DNA of 64,000 nt from an uncultured Eubacteriales bacterium (lineage in GTDB: Bacteria > Bacillota > Clostridia > Oscillospirales > Acutalibacteraceae): assembly GCA_934561055.1 (NCBI GenBank), contig CAKTFN010000006.1:70275-134274 (forward strand), in the 5' to 3' direction. This document shows, piece by piece, positions 1-7,665 of this stretch. The notes under the pieces were generated by a model. It was not told where the DNA came from and did not search any database. It saw nothing but the letters and a program-made list of their open reading frames with translations. The position numbers were made by a program, and so were the translations under genes. Numbering within the stretch: the first letter of the stretch is position 1; each line of letters starts with the position of its first letter.

Positions 1-221
1 TGCGGAACATATTCGGGAACGAGAAGTTCTTCTTCGTCCGATTCGGCGGAAGAAGGCTCATTCACACCCTCTTCTTTTGAATATGCTTCGGCACTGTCAG
101 GCTCATACTTCTGCTCTTGCGAAACTGCGGGAACTTCTTCGTCAACGCTCATCATTGTTCCGCATTCGGGACAGAAATTTGAACCCGGATCAAGTTCGTG
201 GCCGCAAAAACTGCACTTCAT
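1..221 (-). CDS. zinc-ribbon protein, N-terminal part (runs off window)
   Basis: Reading from the ATG at 221 gives a short protein start with two CxxC pairs (CSFC, then CPEC about 15 residues later). This is the usual zinc-ribbon found at the N-terminus of many Firmicutes membrane or regulatory proteins. It is followed by an acidic Glu/Ser-rich stretch and is cut by the window edge after about 73 residues. A good promoter lies about 63 bases upstream. The downstream domains are not visible, so the function cannot be assigned. The minus-strand 379-residue protein type at 62298 has a similar start and shows one architecture this could have (zinc ribbon, membrane span, low-complexity linker). 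Confidence 0.7.
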   Translation of the reverse strand, partial: MKCSFCGHELDPGSNFCPECGTMMSVDEEVPAVSQEQKYEPDSAEAYSKEEGVNEPSSAESDEEELLVPEYVP

Positions 222-283
222 ATCTTTTCAACTCCCATATTTATAAATCCGAACAGTATGCAAAAGTGCATATTGCCGATTAC

Positions 284-312
284 ATTTTATCATAACAACG
301 CATTTATTGCAA
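284..312 (-). promoter_or_regulatory. sigma-A promoter for the zinc-ribbon gene
   Basis: On the minus strand, TTGCAA (312-307) is followed after exactly 17 bases by TAAAAT (289-284). It lies between spmB and the zinc-ribbon start codon at 221 and gives a leader of roughly 55 bases. Confidence 0.6.
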
Positions 313-337
313 GAAAAAATTGATTGATTTTCGTCTT

Positions 338-865
338 TCAGCGTCCGAGAGTCAACGTCACAAAAAACGGAGACAAAACGAACGACGCAAAATCCGCCGC
401 AAGACCCGCATAAAGCGTGTGACGGGTATTCTTGATTCCGACGGCCGAATAGTAAACCGTAACGGCATAAAGGGTCGTGTCCGTTGAACCCATGAGAACC
501 GAGGCAACCCGGCCAAGAAAAGAGTCAGGTCCATCGCTTTTGAGAACGGATTCAAAAAGCGAAAGCGAACCTCCGCCGGAAATCGGACTGAGAAGCGCCA
601 TCGGTACGGTTTCTTCGGGAACGCCGAGAAGCGACGCAAGCGGTGAAAACGCTTTTGCAATCATTTCCATTGCGCCGCTTTCTTTGAGCATCGTCACCGC
701 AACGACAAGACCGGTAATCGTCGGAAGAAGGTCATAAACCGTAAGAAGTCCTTTTTTTGCCCCTTGCATGAAGCAATCAAAAACCTTCACCTTTTTGAAA
801 AGGCCGAATCCGACAATCAAAACAACCGTCAGCGGAAGAACCCAATATCCGATAATATCCGTCAT
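338..865 (-). CDS. spmB: spore maturation protein B
   Basis: A 175-residue, very hydrophobic membrane protein of the nucleoside-recognition (Gate) domain family, with the length usual for SpmB. It contains the family signatures around LLPTITGLVVAVTMLKESGA and the later ISGGGSLS and MGSTDTTLYAV stretches. Its ATG overlaps the end of spmA by four bases (ATGA), so the two are translationally coupled. In Bacillus subtilis SpmA and SpmB are needed for proper spore-core dehydration and heat resistance; that role is transferred by homology. Together with dpaAB at 51 kb it indicates an endospore former. Confidence 0.93.
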   Translation of the reverse strand: MTDIIGYWVLPLTVVLIVGFGLFKKVKVFDCFMQGAKKGLLTVYDLLPTITGLVVAVTMLKESGAMEMIAKAFSPLASLLGVPEETVPMALLSPISGGGSLSLFESVLKSDGPDSFLGRVASVLMGSTDTTLYAVTVYYSAVGIKNTRHTLYAGLAADFASFVLSPFFVTLTLGR

Positions 866-1449
866 TTTTTTCTTTTCCCCAATCTGTTTCCGAGTTTTGC
901 AAAAAAGACCGCAACAAAAAGAGCGCAGGCGGAAGTTAAAATCGAAGCCGGCATAATCGCCATCGGACTTTGCGAACCGTACTGGCCGCGAAGTGTTGCA
1001 ACCGTTGTCGGAATAACGTGCATTGCGGCGGTATTCATCACAACGAAAACAACCATTTCATCGCTTGCCCTGTTCGTATCCTCATTGACGAGCTGAAGCC
1101 GTCTCATCGCTTCAAGTCCGAGCGGAGTTGCGGCGTTTCCGAGACCGAGAATATTCGCCGTGATATTCATGGAAATCGCTTCAAGCGCATATTCGTTTTT
1201 TCTGAGCTTCGGAAAAATGAGCCGCATCACGGGGGAAAGCAGCTTTGAAAAAGCGGCGGTCACCCCGGACTTTTCGGCAATCTCCATTATTCCGCCCCAA
1301 AGGCAAAGCATTGAAACAAGGCGAAGAAGGAGCGAAACGGCGTCTTGTCCGCCCTGAATAACCGCCTTTGAAAGCGCACTCATGTTTCCGGTCACGACGC
1401 TCGCAAAGAACGCAAAAAGAACCATCACCGGCCAAACATAGTTCATCAT
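862..1449 (-). CDS. spmA: spore maturation protein A
   Basis: A 195-residue multi-span membrane protein of the SpmA family (nucleoside-recognition domain). Family-like features are GLGNAATPLGLEAMRRL in the middle and the following MVVFVVMNTAAMHVIPTTVA segment. Two consecutive ATG codons (1449 and 1446) are possible starts. A GGTG element about seven bases upstream is the only Shine-Dalgarno candidate and is the 3' side of the terminator-like stem at 1458-1494. The gene is the first of the spmA-spmB pair (four-base overlap). It probably acts in the forespore or mother cell membrane during spore maturation. Confidence 0.93.
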   Translation of the reverse strand: MMNYVWPVMVLFAFFASVVTGNMSALSKAVIQGGQDAVSLLLRLVSMLCLWGGIMEIAEKSGVTAAFSKLLSPVMRLIFPKLRKNEYALEAISMNITANILGLGNAATPLGLEAMRRLQLVNEDTNRASDEMVVFVVMNTAAMHVIPTTVATLRGQYGSQSPMAIMPASILTSACALFVAVFFAKLGNRLGKRKK

Positions 1450-1457
1450 AAAAAATC

Positions 1458-1494
1458 ACCGACCTTTTTTCAATTAATATGAAAAAGGGTCGGT
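1458..1494 (-). terminator. terminator/attenuator between prdX and spmA
   Basis: On the minus strand an inverted repeat (ACCGACC at the base, continuing through A/T pairs) closes over a short AT-rich loop. It is followed by GATTTTTT and then directly by the spmA start. It would terminate transcripts from prdX. Its 3' arm contains the only sequence resembling an spmA ribosome binding site, so folding could also mask it. Confidence 0.6.
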
Positions 1495-1503
1495 AATTAT
1501 GTT

Positions 1504-2001
1504 TCAGCAGTCAATATAATAAACGTCGTTTCCGTAATGCTTGATGAACTTCAAAAGGTCGCTGAATTTTATCCAGACGAAGGAAGTGCAGTCATTCGGA
1601 TGAAAGCCGACAAAACCGTCAACTTTTTTAAGTTCGCTGTCAAAAACAAGGTTTACGTCATGGTCTTCATCGTTGATGATTCCGAAGGGAGAAACCGCTC
1701 CGGGCTTAAGTCCGAGGTGTTTCATCAGCCTTTCGTCCGATCCGAAGCTCAGCCTTGAACAACCGAGCTGGGAACGAATTGTGCTTTGAATGTCCGGATG
1801 CTTGTTTTTGAGCATCGAAACAACGTAATGCGTTTTTCCGTTTGCGTTGCGAAGAAAAAGATTTTTGCAAACCTCGCCGTCTGTAAAAATTCCGAGAGCA
1901 TCCATTTCTTCAATCGTGTGAACTTCTTCGTGGTCAATGGCTTTATATTCGATTCCGAGTTCATCAAGTGCGGCATATACTTTTTCTTTTTCCGTCATCA
2001 T
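1504..2001 (-). CDS. prdX: PrdX/YbaK-type aminoacyl-tRNA deacylase (ProXp-like)
   Basis: A 165-residue single-domain protein of the YbaK/ProRS-associated editing family. It shows the PrdX-type N-terminus (EYKAIDHEEVHTIEEM), the conserved lysine in VCKNLFLRN, and the VSPFGIIND segment of the substrate pocket. Family members hydrolyse mischarged tRNA such as Ala-tRNAPro in trans. The specificity here (Ala-tRNAPro versus Cys-tRNAPro) is inferred only from PrdX similarity. The start (tandem ATG at 2001/1998) follows a good GGAGGG site and overlaps the end of the upstream envelope-protein gene by four bases. A terminator follows the gene. Confidence 0.88.
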   Translation of the reverse strand: MMTEKEKVYAALDELGIEYKAIDHEEVHTIEEMDALGIFTDGEVCKNLFLRNANGKTHYVVSMLKNKHPDIQSTIRSQLGCSRLSFGSDERLMKHLGLKPGAVSPFGIINDEDHDVNLVFDSELKKVDGFVGFHPNDCTSFVWIKFSDLLKFIKHYGNDVYYIDC

Positions 2002-3158
2002 GAAGCCCTCCTGTATGTTGTGATGTCTCCGTTTTCGACGTTTTTAAGGGTAAGCGTGTCTCCGGCAACGGAAAATTCATACGAATCGATAACCGTTTTT
2101 CCGTAGATTGAAAAATTGACCGTCACCTTTCCGCCGGATACGGAATATGTTCCGGAGTAAGTTCCGTTTATCGGCATATTGATTACGGGAACGGTAAAAT
2201 TGACATAAGTCACGTCAACCGAACCGCCCTGCTTGAAGTCAAAACCGCTCATGTTTGCACCGTCCGTCCATTTTCCGATGAGATCGGATGCAGTGCTCGA
2301 AGTATTATAACCCGCTCCGCCTCTGACAAGAAGAGTTGTTTCTCCGCTGTTTTCGGTGAGGCTCATCGTGTTTCCGGAAATCGAATATGTCAGTTCCTGA
2401 GTAACCTTCTTTTCATTCATCATGAACTGAACGGTGAGCTTATTGTCGTTCGTCATATAGATTCCCTTGTATGTTCCGTTGAGGACACCGGAGGAAACAC
2501 TGCTCATTTCTCCCTGATTGAAGCTGATGTCAACGGTTGAATCGCTGTTGAAGCCGTATTTGATGCTTGCGTCGCCGTTTTCCCACGCTCCGACAATTTC
2601 ACCTCCGCTGATTGTCTGAGCCGGCGGAGTTGTTGTTGAAGCGGTTGTTTTTTCCTCCTTTTTCACAAAGGCATAAGTTGAAACGTCGCCGTCCTTCGTG
2701 TTTTTGAGTGTGAGTTCATTGCCCGGAACAACGGTCGCTTCAAAGGTTTTGCTGATTGTTCTTGCATAGATTGAAAACTTGACCGTCACGGTGTTCCCGC
2801 TCACGGTGTAAGTTCCGTTCGCCGTTCCGTTGATCGGAAGGTCAATGACGGGAACGGTGAGATTAACGTATGTTACGGTTACCGTTCCGTCGGAAAAGAA
2901 TTCATATCCGCTCATCTGTGCGCTGTCCATCCATTTTCCGACGAGCATTTCGCTGAGTGTCGGTGCGACGGTTGTGCTTTCGGTCGGAAGAGAAGTCGTG
3001 GAAACGTCGGAATCGGAGACGGAAGCGGACGGATTAACCGTAACAGCGCCGGGATCCTTCTTTTTGTTGTGAGAAACGCTGACTCCGATAATCACGGAAA
3101 GGCAGATAACAAGGGTTGCGGAAATCACGGCAATGATGATCTTTGTGCTTTTTGTCAT
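1998..3158 (-). CDS. membrane-anchored protein with three lipocalin-like beta repeats
   Basis: A 386-residue protein that begins with a positively charged N-terminus and one hydrophobic span (about residues 7-28). A Ser/Thr linker follows, then three related modules of about 85-100 residues at roughly 70-165, 185-280 and 290-386. Each starts with a (V/I)GxW motif, has an xDGTVxV-type beta segment and ends with GxxLTLKN. The first and third are close duplicates, sharing the VPVIxxPINGT core. The modules resemble the small 'GTW' domains common in clostridial lipoproteins (DUF5640-like; tentative). Function is unknown. The upstream gene at 3246 encodes a lipoprotein with one similar module, so these look like paralogues in one operon from the promoter at 3812. 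Confidence 0.75.
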   Translation of the reverse strand: MTKSTKIIIAVISATLVICLSVIIGVSVSHNKKKDPGAVTVNPSASVSDSDVSTTSLPTESTTVAPTLSEMLVGKWMDSAQMSGYEFFSDGTVTVTYVNLTVPVIDLPINGTANGTYTVSGNTVTVKFSIYARTISKTFEATVVPGNELTLKNTKDGDVSTYAFVKKEEKTTASTTTPPAQTISGGEIVGAWENGDASIKYGFNSDSTVDISFNQGEMSSVSSGVLNGTYKGIYMTNDNKLTVQFMMNEKKVTQELTYSISGNTMSLTENSGETTLLVRGGAGYNTSSTASDLIGKWTDGANMSGFDFKQGGSVDVTYVNFTVPVINMPINGTYSGTYSVSGGKVTVNFSIYGKTVIDSYEFSVAGDTLTLKNVENGDITTYRRAS

Positions 3159-3245
3159 TTTCTTTTCCTCCGATCAAAAATTTGAAAAACGGACCGAGCC
3201 GATTCCGACCCGGTCCGAAAACGAATGTTTTGCTTTTGCTTTGAA

Positions 3246-3698
3246 TTATGCGGCTGCCGAAGAGTCACTTGCCGAAGAATCGGAAGCGGGAGCCGAGCTT
3301 GTTGTTGTTCCGTTGTCCGCAACGAAGGAGTAAACCTTGCCGCTTTCAACGGATGTAAGGGTAAGGACATCCTTTGAAATGTCGGTAATTACATATTCAA
3401 GCTTAACCGAAATGACAAAGTTGAAGTTGAGAGTAAGGTGATATTCCTTAGTCGCTTCATCCTTGACGATTGTGTAAGTTCCTTCGCTGTCAACACTGAA
3501 AGCGGAAAGGGCGGAAGAAATTGCCGCTGCGTTACCGCTGATTTTGCAAACGCCGCCTTCTTTGAATTCAAGGCCGACAACGCCGGTTGAATCTTTCCAG
3601 GAACCGAGAATCTTTTTGTCCGGAGTGAGAGCACAAGCCGAGAAGCAGCAAACAACAACGGCAAGCACAAGCACAAGGGCAGTGATTTTTTTAGTCAT
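3246..3698 (-). CDS. small lipoprotein with one GxW beta module
   Basis: A 150-residue protein with a signal peptide and a lipobox-like FSAC at about residues 19-22, so it is probably lipidated at Cys22. The mature part has one module (LGSWKDSTG, then a GGVCKIS strand, GTYTIV and LTLTSVESG) like those repeated in the downstream 386-residue protein. It ends in a Ser/Ala/Asp-rich tail. It has a good GGAGG site and is the first gene after the promoter at 3812-3840. The function is not known; the pairing suggests a cell-envelope role. Confidence 0.75.
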   Translation of the reverse strand: MTKKITALVLVLAVVVCCFSACALTPDKKILGSWKDSTGVVGLEFKEGGVCKISGNAAAISSALSAFSVDSEGTYTIVKDEATKEYHLTLNFNFVISVKLEYVITDISKDVLTLTSVESGKVYSFVADNGTTTSSAPASDSSASDSSAAA

Positions 3699-3811
3699 GA
3701 TAATAACCTCCGTTTAATGAACCGGGAAAACATTCACACCCCCGGTTTTTATGTAACCGCCAAAAATCGGCGGCAGAGTTTGCCGTGCAATCATTTTGCT
3801 TCGGCGAAAGT

Positions 3812-3840
3812 ATTATACAACATAAAAACCGATTTGTAAA
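3812..3840 (-). promoter_or_regulatory. sigma-A promoter of the envelope-protein operon
   Basis: Minus strand TTTACA (3840-3835), 17-base spacer, TATAAT (3817-3812). It drives the lipoprotein at 3698 and probably the downstream 386-residue gene and prdX. The leader of about 110 bases contains a GCCGCC/GGCGG hairpin. Confidence 0.7.
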
Positions 3841-3856
3841 GAGAAAAAACAATTGT

Positions 3857-5647
3857 TTAACTTTTTCGGGGAAGCGCGCTTTCGAGAGCCGAAAGGTTGT
3901 GTTCCATGAGTGAAAGATAGGTTTCTCCGTTTTTGAAGTCATCGGAGGAAATAACGTGGCAGGAATAAAGCGTCATAACCTTTGCGCCGGTGCTCTCCGA
4001 AATTGATTTTGCAACCGAGCCCGTGCTGAGATCAACCTTGAAAACAACCGGAATTTTTTCTTCTTTAATCTTTTGTGAAAGGAAGGCAATCGTTGAAGGG
4101 TTTGCGTCGCTTTGAGCCGAGCAGCCGGGAAAAGCCGCAAAAAATTTCAGCGAATATTCGTCGGCAAGATACTTAAACGGAAAACGGTCTCCGACAACAA
4201 AATGACAGCCGTTCGCTTCCTTTGAAAAGGCTTCAAATTCTTCGTCGAGCTTTGAGAGCTTTGAAAGATACTCCGTTGTTCGCCTTTCATAAGCTTCACG
4301 GTGTTCTTCGTCACGGCTGCAAAGTGCGGCGGAAATTGCCTTCACGATTTTTTCTGCGTTCTTCACAGACGTCCAAACGTGTTCGTCATACTCCTCTTCC
4401 TCGCTGTCATGCTCCTCCTCAATCTCCATACCCTCAAGCGTTTCCTCTTTGAGATTTTCGGTCACGTCCATCATCCGGACAACCGAGATTTTTTCGGTGT
4501 CAATCGAAGAAAGCATCGACTTCACCCATTCGTCGCTTTCACCGCCGCCATAAACAAAAACGTCGCATTGCTCAATTTTCATAATATCCGAGGCGGTCGG
4601 CTCAAAGGTATGGCTTTCTTCACCCGGCGCAAGAAGCATTGTTACCTCTGCGTCATCGCCGGCAATCTGCCTTGCAAAATCATACGGCGCAAACGTTGCC
4701 GCAACAACGCTTACCTTTTCTTTTTTATAAACATTAACCGTACCCGTGAGCGGAACGGCGAAAAGAACCGCCGCCGAAACAACGGCAATCAAAACGGCAA
4801 AAACTTTTTTTCCGCCGACTTTTAAGTGTGACGAATTGAAAACGGCACGAAGAAGCGAAAAAACGGCAAGCGCAAAAATATTCACGCACACAACGCTCGC
4901 TCCCGTCGGAGCTTCAAAACGAATTGAAACGAGAAGTCCCGAAATGAAGCAGACAACCGAAACCGCCGCACTTGAAACAATAACGCTTTTATAACTTTTG
5001 CAAATACGCATTGACGTAATCGCCGGAAAAATGATAAGACTCGAAATGAGCAGGGCGCCCATCATTCTCATTCCGATTACTATCGTCACCGCCGTAAGTG
5101 CGGCAATAAGCATATTATACGCTCCAACCTTTGTTCCGGTTGCTTTTGAAAAGCTTTCATCGAATGTCACGGCAAAAATTTCGTTGTAAAAAACGAGATA
5201 AAGAACAAGAACCGCAACACTCAAAACAACGCTCAACGCAACGTCGGCGTTGCTCATTGTGAGTATGCTTCCGAACATATAATTATAGATATCAACGTTC
5301 ATTCCCGTTGTAAGCGACGTTACCATTACACCGACGGCGAGAGCGCCGGTTGAAATGAGAGCGATTGCGGCATCACCCTTAATTTTTCCGTTTTCGCTCA
5401 TTCTTAAAAGAAGAAACGCCGCAATGACAACAATCGGAAGCGAAAAATAAAGCGGAGCGATATTTGCGGCGCAGGCAATTGCAAGCGCTCCGAAGCCGAC
5501 GTGAGAAAGTCCGTCGCCGATCATTGAAAAGCGTTTCAAAACAAGGCTGACGCCGAGAAGTGCGGCGCAAAGCGAAATCAGAACGCCCGCAACGAGCGCA
5601 CGCTGTAAAAACGGCTGAGTCAAAATCAGATTAATCGCTTCGGGCAT
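3857..5647 (-). CDS. fused zinc ABC transporter permease (ZnuB) and substrate-binding protein (ZnuA)
   Basis: One 596-residue chain joins two proteins that are normally separate. Residues 1 to about 270 are an ABC-3 family permease with multiple spans, including FSMIGDGLSHVGFGA and the GMRMMGALLISSLIIFPA coupling region. Residues 280-302 form a further span that acts as a membrane tether. Residues about 312-596 are a cluster A-I metal-binding protein with a zinc ligand in SHTFEP (about His346), an acidic His/Glu loop (about 408-424), DEHVW, and the GDRFPF and FPGCSA segments. The start is set at 5647, where GGAGGTGAG precedes ATG; an upstream extension would lie inside znuC. It overlaps znuC by 17 bases. 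With ZnuC and the Fur regulator it forms a complete importer in which the binding protein is covalently held. Specificity for zinc over manganese is inferred from the His-rich loop and the regulator. Confidence 0.9.
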   Translation of the reverse strand: MPEAINLILTQPFLQRALVAGVLISLCAALLGVSLVLKRFSMIGDGLSHVGFGALAIACAANIAPLYFSLPIVVIAAFLLLRMSENGKIKGDAAIALISTGALAVGVMVTSLTTGMNVDIYNYMFGSILTMSNADVALSVVLSVAVLVLYLVFYNEIFAVTFDESFSKATGTKVGAYNMLIAALTAVTIVIGMRMMGALLISSLIIFPAITSMRICKSYKSVIVSSAAVSVVCFISGLLVSIRFEAPTGASVVCVNIFALAVFSLLRAVFNSSHLKVGGKKVFAVLIAVVSAAVLFAVPLTGTVNVYKKEKVSVVAATFAPYDFARQIAGDDAEVTMLLAPGEESHTFEPTASDIMKIEQCDVFVYGGGESDEWVKSMLSSIDTEKISVVRMMDVTENLKEETLEGMEIEEEHDSEEEEYDEHVWTSVKNAEKIVKAISAALCSRDEEHREAYERRTTEYLSKLSKLDEEFEAFSKEANGCHFVVGDRFPFKYLADEYSLKFFAAFPGCSAQSDANPSTIAFLSQKIKEEKIPVVFKVDLSTGSVAKSISESTGAKVMTLYSCHVISSDDFKNGETYLSLMEHNLSALESALPRKS

Positions 5648-6347
5648 TTTTCTCACCTCCGGAAAAAGCTTTGTAAACGTCGCTTTCAAGATATTCTTCA
5701 ACCGTTCCGAAGAACGCACCGTCCTTTTTCATGTGAAGAATATGCGTTGCATAATTCAGCGACGAATAAAGGTCATGGGACACCATGATAATCGTGATTT
5801 TAAATTCACGGTTGATTTTTTCGATTATGCGGTAAAAATCGGCTGTTACAACCGGATCAAGGCCGGTCACCGGCTCGTCGAGCAAAAGGAGCTTTTTTGT
5901 TGCGCAAAGTGCCCTTGCAAGAAGAACCCTTTGCTGTTGTCCGCCGGAAAGTTCACGGTAGCATTTGTCTTTGAGCGAAAGAATGTCAAGCTTTTCCATG
6001 TTCTCCCGAGCGAGATTTTTAAGTTCCTTTGAAAAGAAAATTCCTTTTTTGGAAGCGAGACAGCCCGAAAGAACAACCTCAAAAACAGAAGCCGGAAAAT
6101 CCTTTTGAGCCGCACTTTGCTGAGGGAGATAGCCGATTTCACGCTTTTTGAGTCCGTCGCCCATATGAAGATGGCCGCTTTCGGTTTCAATGAGACCGAG
6201 CAGTGACTTGACGAGAGTACTTTTTCCGCTTCCGTTTTCTCCGACGATGCAAAGATAATCGCCTTTGTTCACTTCAAAATTCAAATTCTTCGCAACGGTA
6301 TGGCTGTCATACCCGAGCGAAACGTTTTTGCAATCAATGAGAGCCAT
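5631..6347 (-). CDS. znuC: zinc ABC transporter ATP-binding protein
   Basis: A 238-residue ABC ATPase with Walker A GENGSGKST (36-44), signature LSGGQQQR (133-140), Walker B LLLLDEP (153-159) and the switch histidine in VSHD (about 191). The ATG at 6347 has an AAAGGTGAAGAGG ribosome site and overlaps the end of the regulator gene by 14 bases. An in-frame GTG four codons earlier is less likely because it overlaps that site. It powers the fused ZnuB-ZnuA transporter encoded just downstream. Confidence 0.93.
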   Translation of the reverse strand: MALIDCKNVSLGYDSHTVAKNLNFEVNKGDYLCIVGENGSGKSTLVKSLLGLIETESGHLHMGDGLKKREIGYLPQQSAAQKDFPASVFEVVLSGCLASKKGIFFSKELKNLARENMEKLDILSLKDKCYRELSGGQQQRVLLARALCATKKLLLLDEPVTGLDPVVTADFYRIIEKINREFKITIIMVSHDLYSSLNYATHILHMKKDGAFFGTVEEYLESDVYKAFSGGEKNARSD

Positions 6348-6765
6348 TTTCCTCTTCACCTTTCATACATTCGGCGCAAAGACCGATGAGAACCGTTTTT
6401 TCGTTGTCAACCTTAAAGCCGTGGTTTTTCAAAAGATGTTCGTTTGCCTCTTTCATAAAATCGCAGCCGAGATGAACGAATTTTCCGCATTCTTTGCACC
6501 GTACATGGATATGCTCGCAACAGTGCTGAGGGTTTTCAACGAACTGAAAAACAACGCTTTTTTTGCCTTCTCTCGGAAAGCGGCGAACAATCCCCTCTTC
6601 AACGAGTGTTTCAACGTAACGATAGACGGTTGTTTTTCCGACGGGCGTTCCCCTTTCGGAAAGCTTTTTTGAAATTTCGTCAATCGTAAGCCCGGTTTCG
6701 CAGTTTTCACGAAGGCAATCTATAATATCCGCACGCTGACGCGTTTTATATGTTGTTTTTTTCAT
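6334..6765 (-). CDS. zur: Fur-family metalloregulator, probably Zur
   Basis: A 143-residue Fur-family repressor. The N-terminal winged helix (about 1-85) includes TTVYRYVETLVEEGIV. The C-terminal dimerisation domain has two CxxC pairs (CKEC, CAEC) for the structural zinc and His-rich positions (HCCEHIHV). It is the first gene of an operon with znuC and the znuB-znuA fusion, with overlapping reading frames. A 35-base palindrome sits over its promoter. Context therefore favours zinc-responsive autorepression (Zur) over PerR or Fur. The GGAGG site is directly next to the operator. Confidence 0.88.
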   Translation of the reverse strand: MKKTTYKTRQRADIIDCLRENCETGLTIDEISKKLSERGTPVGKTTVYRYVETLVEEGIVRRFPREGKKSVVFQFVENPQHCCEHIHVRCKECGKFVHLGCDFMKEANEHLLKNHGFKVDNEKTVLIGLCAECMKGEEENGSH

Positions 6766-6776
6766 AGCGAACCTCC

Positions 6777-6811
6777 AATATGAAAATGAAATTCAATTTC
6801 ATATTCATATT
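6777..6811. promoter_or_regulatory. Zur/Fur box (35-base palindrome)
   Basis: The core 6786-6802 is a perfect 17-base palindrome (ATGAAATT, central C, AATTTCAT). The flanks 6777-6785 and 6803-6811 extend it with one mismatch per arm. It overlaps the -10 element and the predicted start point of the zur-znuC-znuBA operon, which is the classical position for a Fur-family repressor. Confidence 0.85.
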
Positions 6812-6836
6812 ATATCCGCTTTTTGCGCTTTGTCAA
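6809..6836 (-). promoter_or_regulatory. sigma-A promoter of the zinc uptake operon
   Basis: Minus strand perfect TTGACA (6836-6831), 16-base spacer and perfect TATAAT (6814-6809). The -10 hexamer overlaps the edge of the palindromic operator, so the promoter is strong but repressible. Confidence 0.85.
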
Positions 6837-6961
6837 GCCAAAAGATTAATGACTGATTGAAAAATATGTTATGCATTTTGTTTTTATTATCTTCTGAGCA
6901 AAGCCGCTTTTTTCAATAATTCCCGGTGACCCTTCTGCCCTTGAAGCACTTCGCTTTTCGC

Positions 6962-6996
6962 AGAAAACAAAAGCCGCGCGGAGAACTCCGTGCGGC
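6962..6996 (-). terminator. rho-independent terminator of the V-ATPase operon
   Basis: An 11-base stem (GCCGCACGGAG paired with CTCCGCGCGGC, one non-Watson-Crick pair) with a two-base loop is followed on the minus strand by TTTTGTTTTC. It begins seven bases after the atpD stop codon. Confidence 0.85.
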
Positions 6997-7002
6997 GGTT
7001 CG

Positions 7003-7629
7003 TCAGGCATTTTTTGCCTTTTTGTCTTTTGTTTTCTTTGTGACTTTAAGACGTGAAAAATCTTCCCTTTCCTTTTCCTCAAGGGCGTCCGTAATGTATT
7101 TAACAGTGACCTCAAGGCGGGGAATCATGATGTTTGAAAGCGCATTTGAACGTTTTTGGGTTTTCTTGACTGCGTCGGCAAGGCGGCAAACCGAATTTTC
7201 AATTTCCGCAAGTTCGGCAGTGAGAACTTTAACCCGGCTGAAAAGGACGCACGCTTCGTCAAAGTCGGAATTTGTTTGATAAAAACCGAACGATGTTGCG
7301 TCAATATTCTTTTCAGTCGTTTCAACGGTCGGAATTTCAACGCCCATGACGCTGCGATAATCAATTTTAAGGTCATCGCTGATTTCGATTGCGTCAGCAA
7401 AACGTGAACAATCACCGAGAGTGAGGCTTGCCTTCCTCAATGCGGCATATGCCTTTTCATAAACTTCGCCGATGTTCTCCTGAACATTCTTTGCCTCGTC
7501 GATGAGGTTCATCATCTCTCGGACAAGAATGTTACGCTTTCTGTCCATCAAGTCGTATCCGAGCCGGGCAAGCTCAAGGGACTTTTTCGTGCTCATTAAA
7601 TTTGCTTTCGTCGGAAAGACCTGCGGCAT
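7003..7629 (-). CDS. atpD: V-type ATP synthase/ATPase subunit D
   Basis: A 208-residue protein with the V-ATPase D family N-terminus (VFPTKANLMSTKKSLELARLGYDLMDRKRNIL) and a long alpha-helical coiled coil, matching the central rotor shaft that couples A3B3 to the membrane ring. The C-terminus is Lys-rich. It is the last gene of the nine-gene ATPase operon and is followed at once by a terminator. The GAGGTGAGAAAC ribosome site supports the ATG at 7629. Confidence 0.95.
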   Translation of the reverse strand: MPQVFPTKANLMSTKKSLELARLGYDLMDRKRNILVREMMNLIDEAKNVQENIGEVYEKAYAALRKASLTLGDCSRFADAIEISDDLKIDYRSVMGVEIPTVETTEKNIDATSFGFYQTNSDFDEACVLFSRVKVLTAELAEIENSVCRLADAVKKTQKRSNALSNIMIPRLEVTVKYITDALEEKEREDFSRLKVTKKTKDKKAKNA

Positions 7630-7665
7630 TTGTTTCTCACCTCAATTAATTATTAAGCCGATAAT

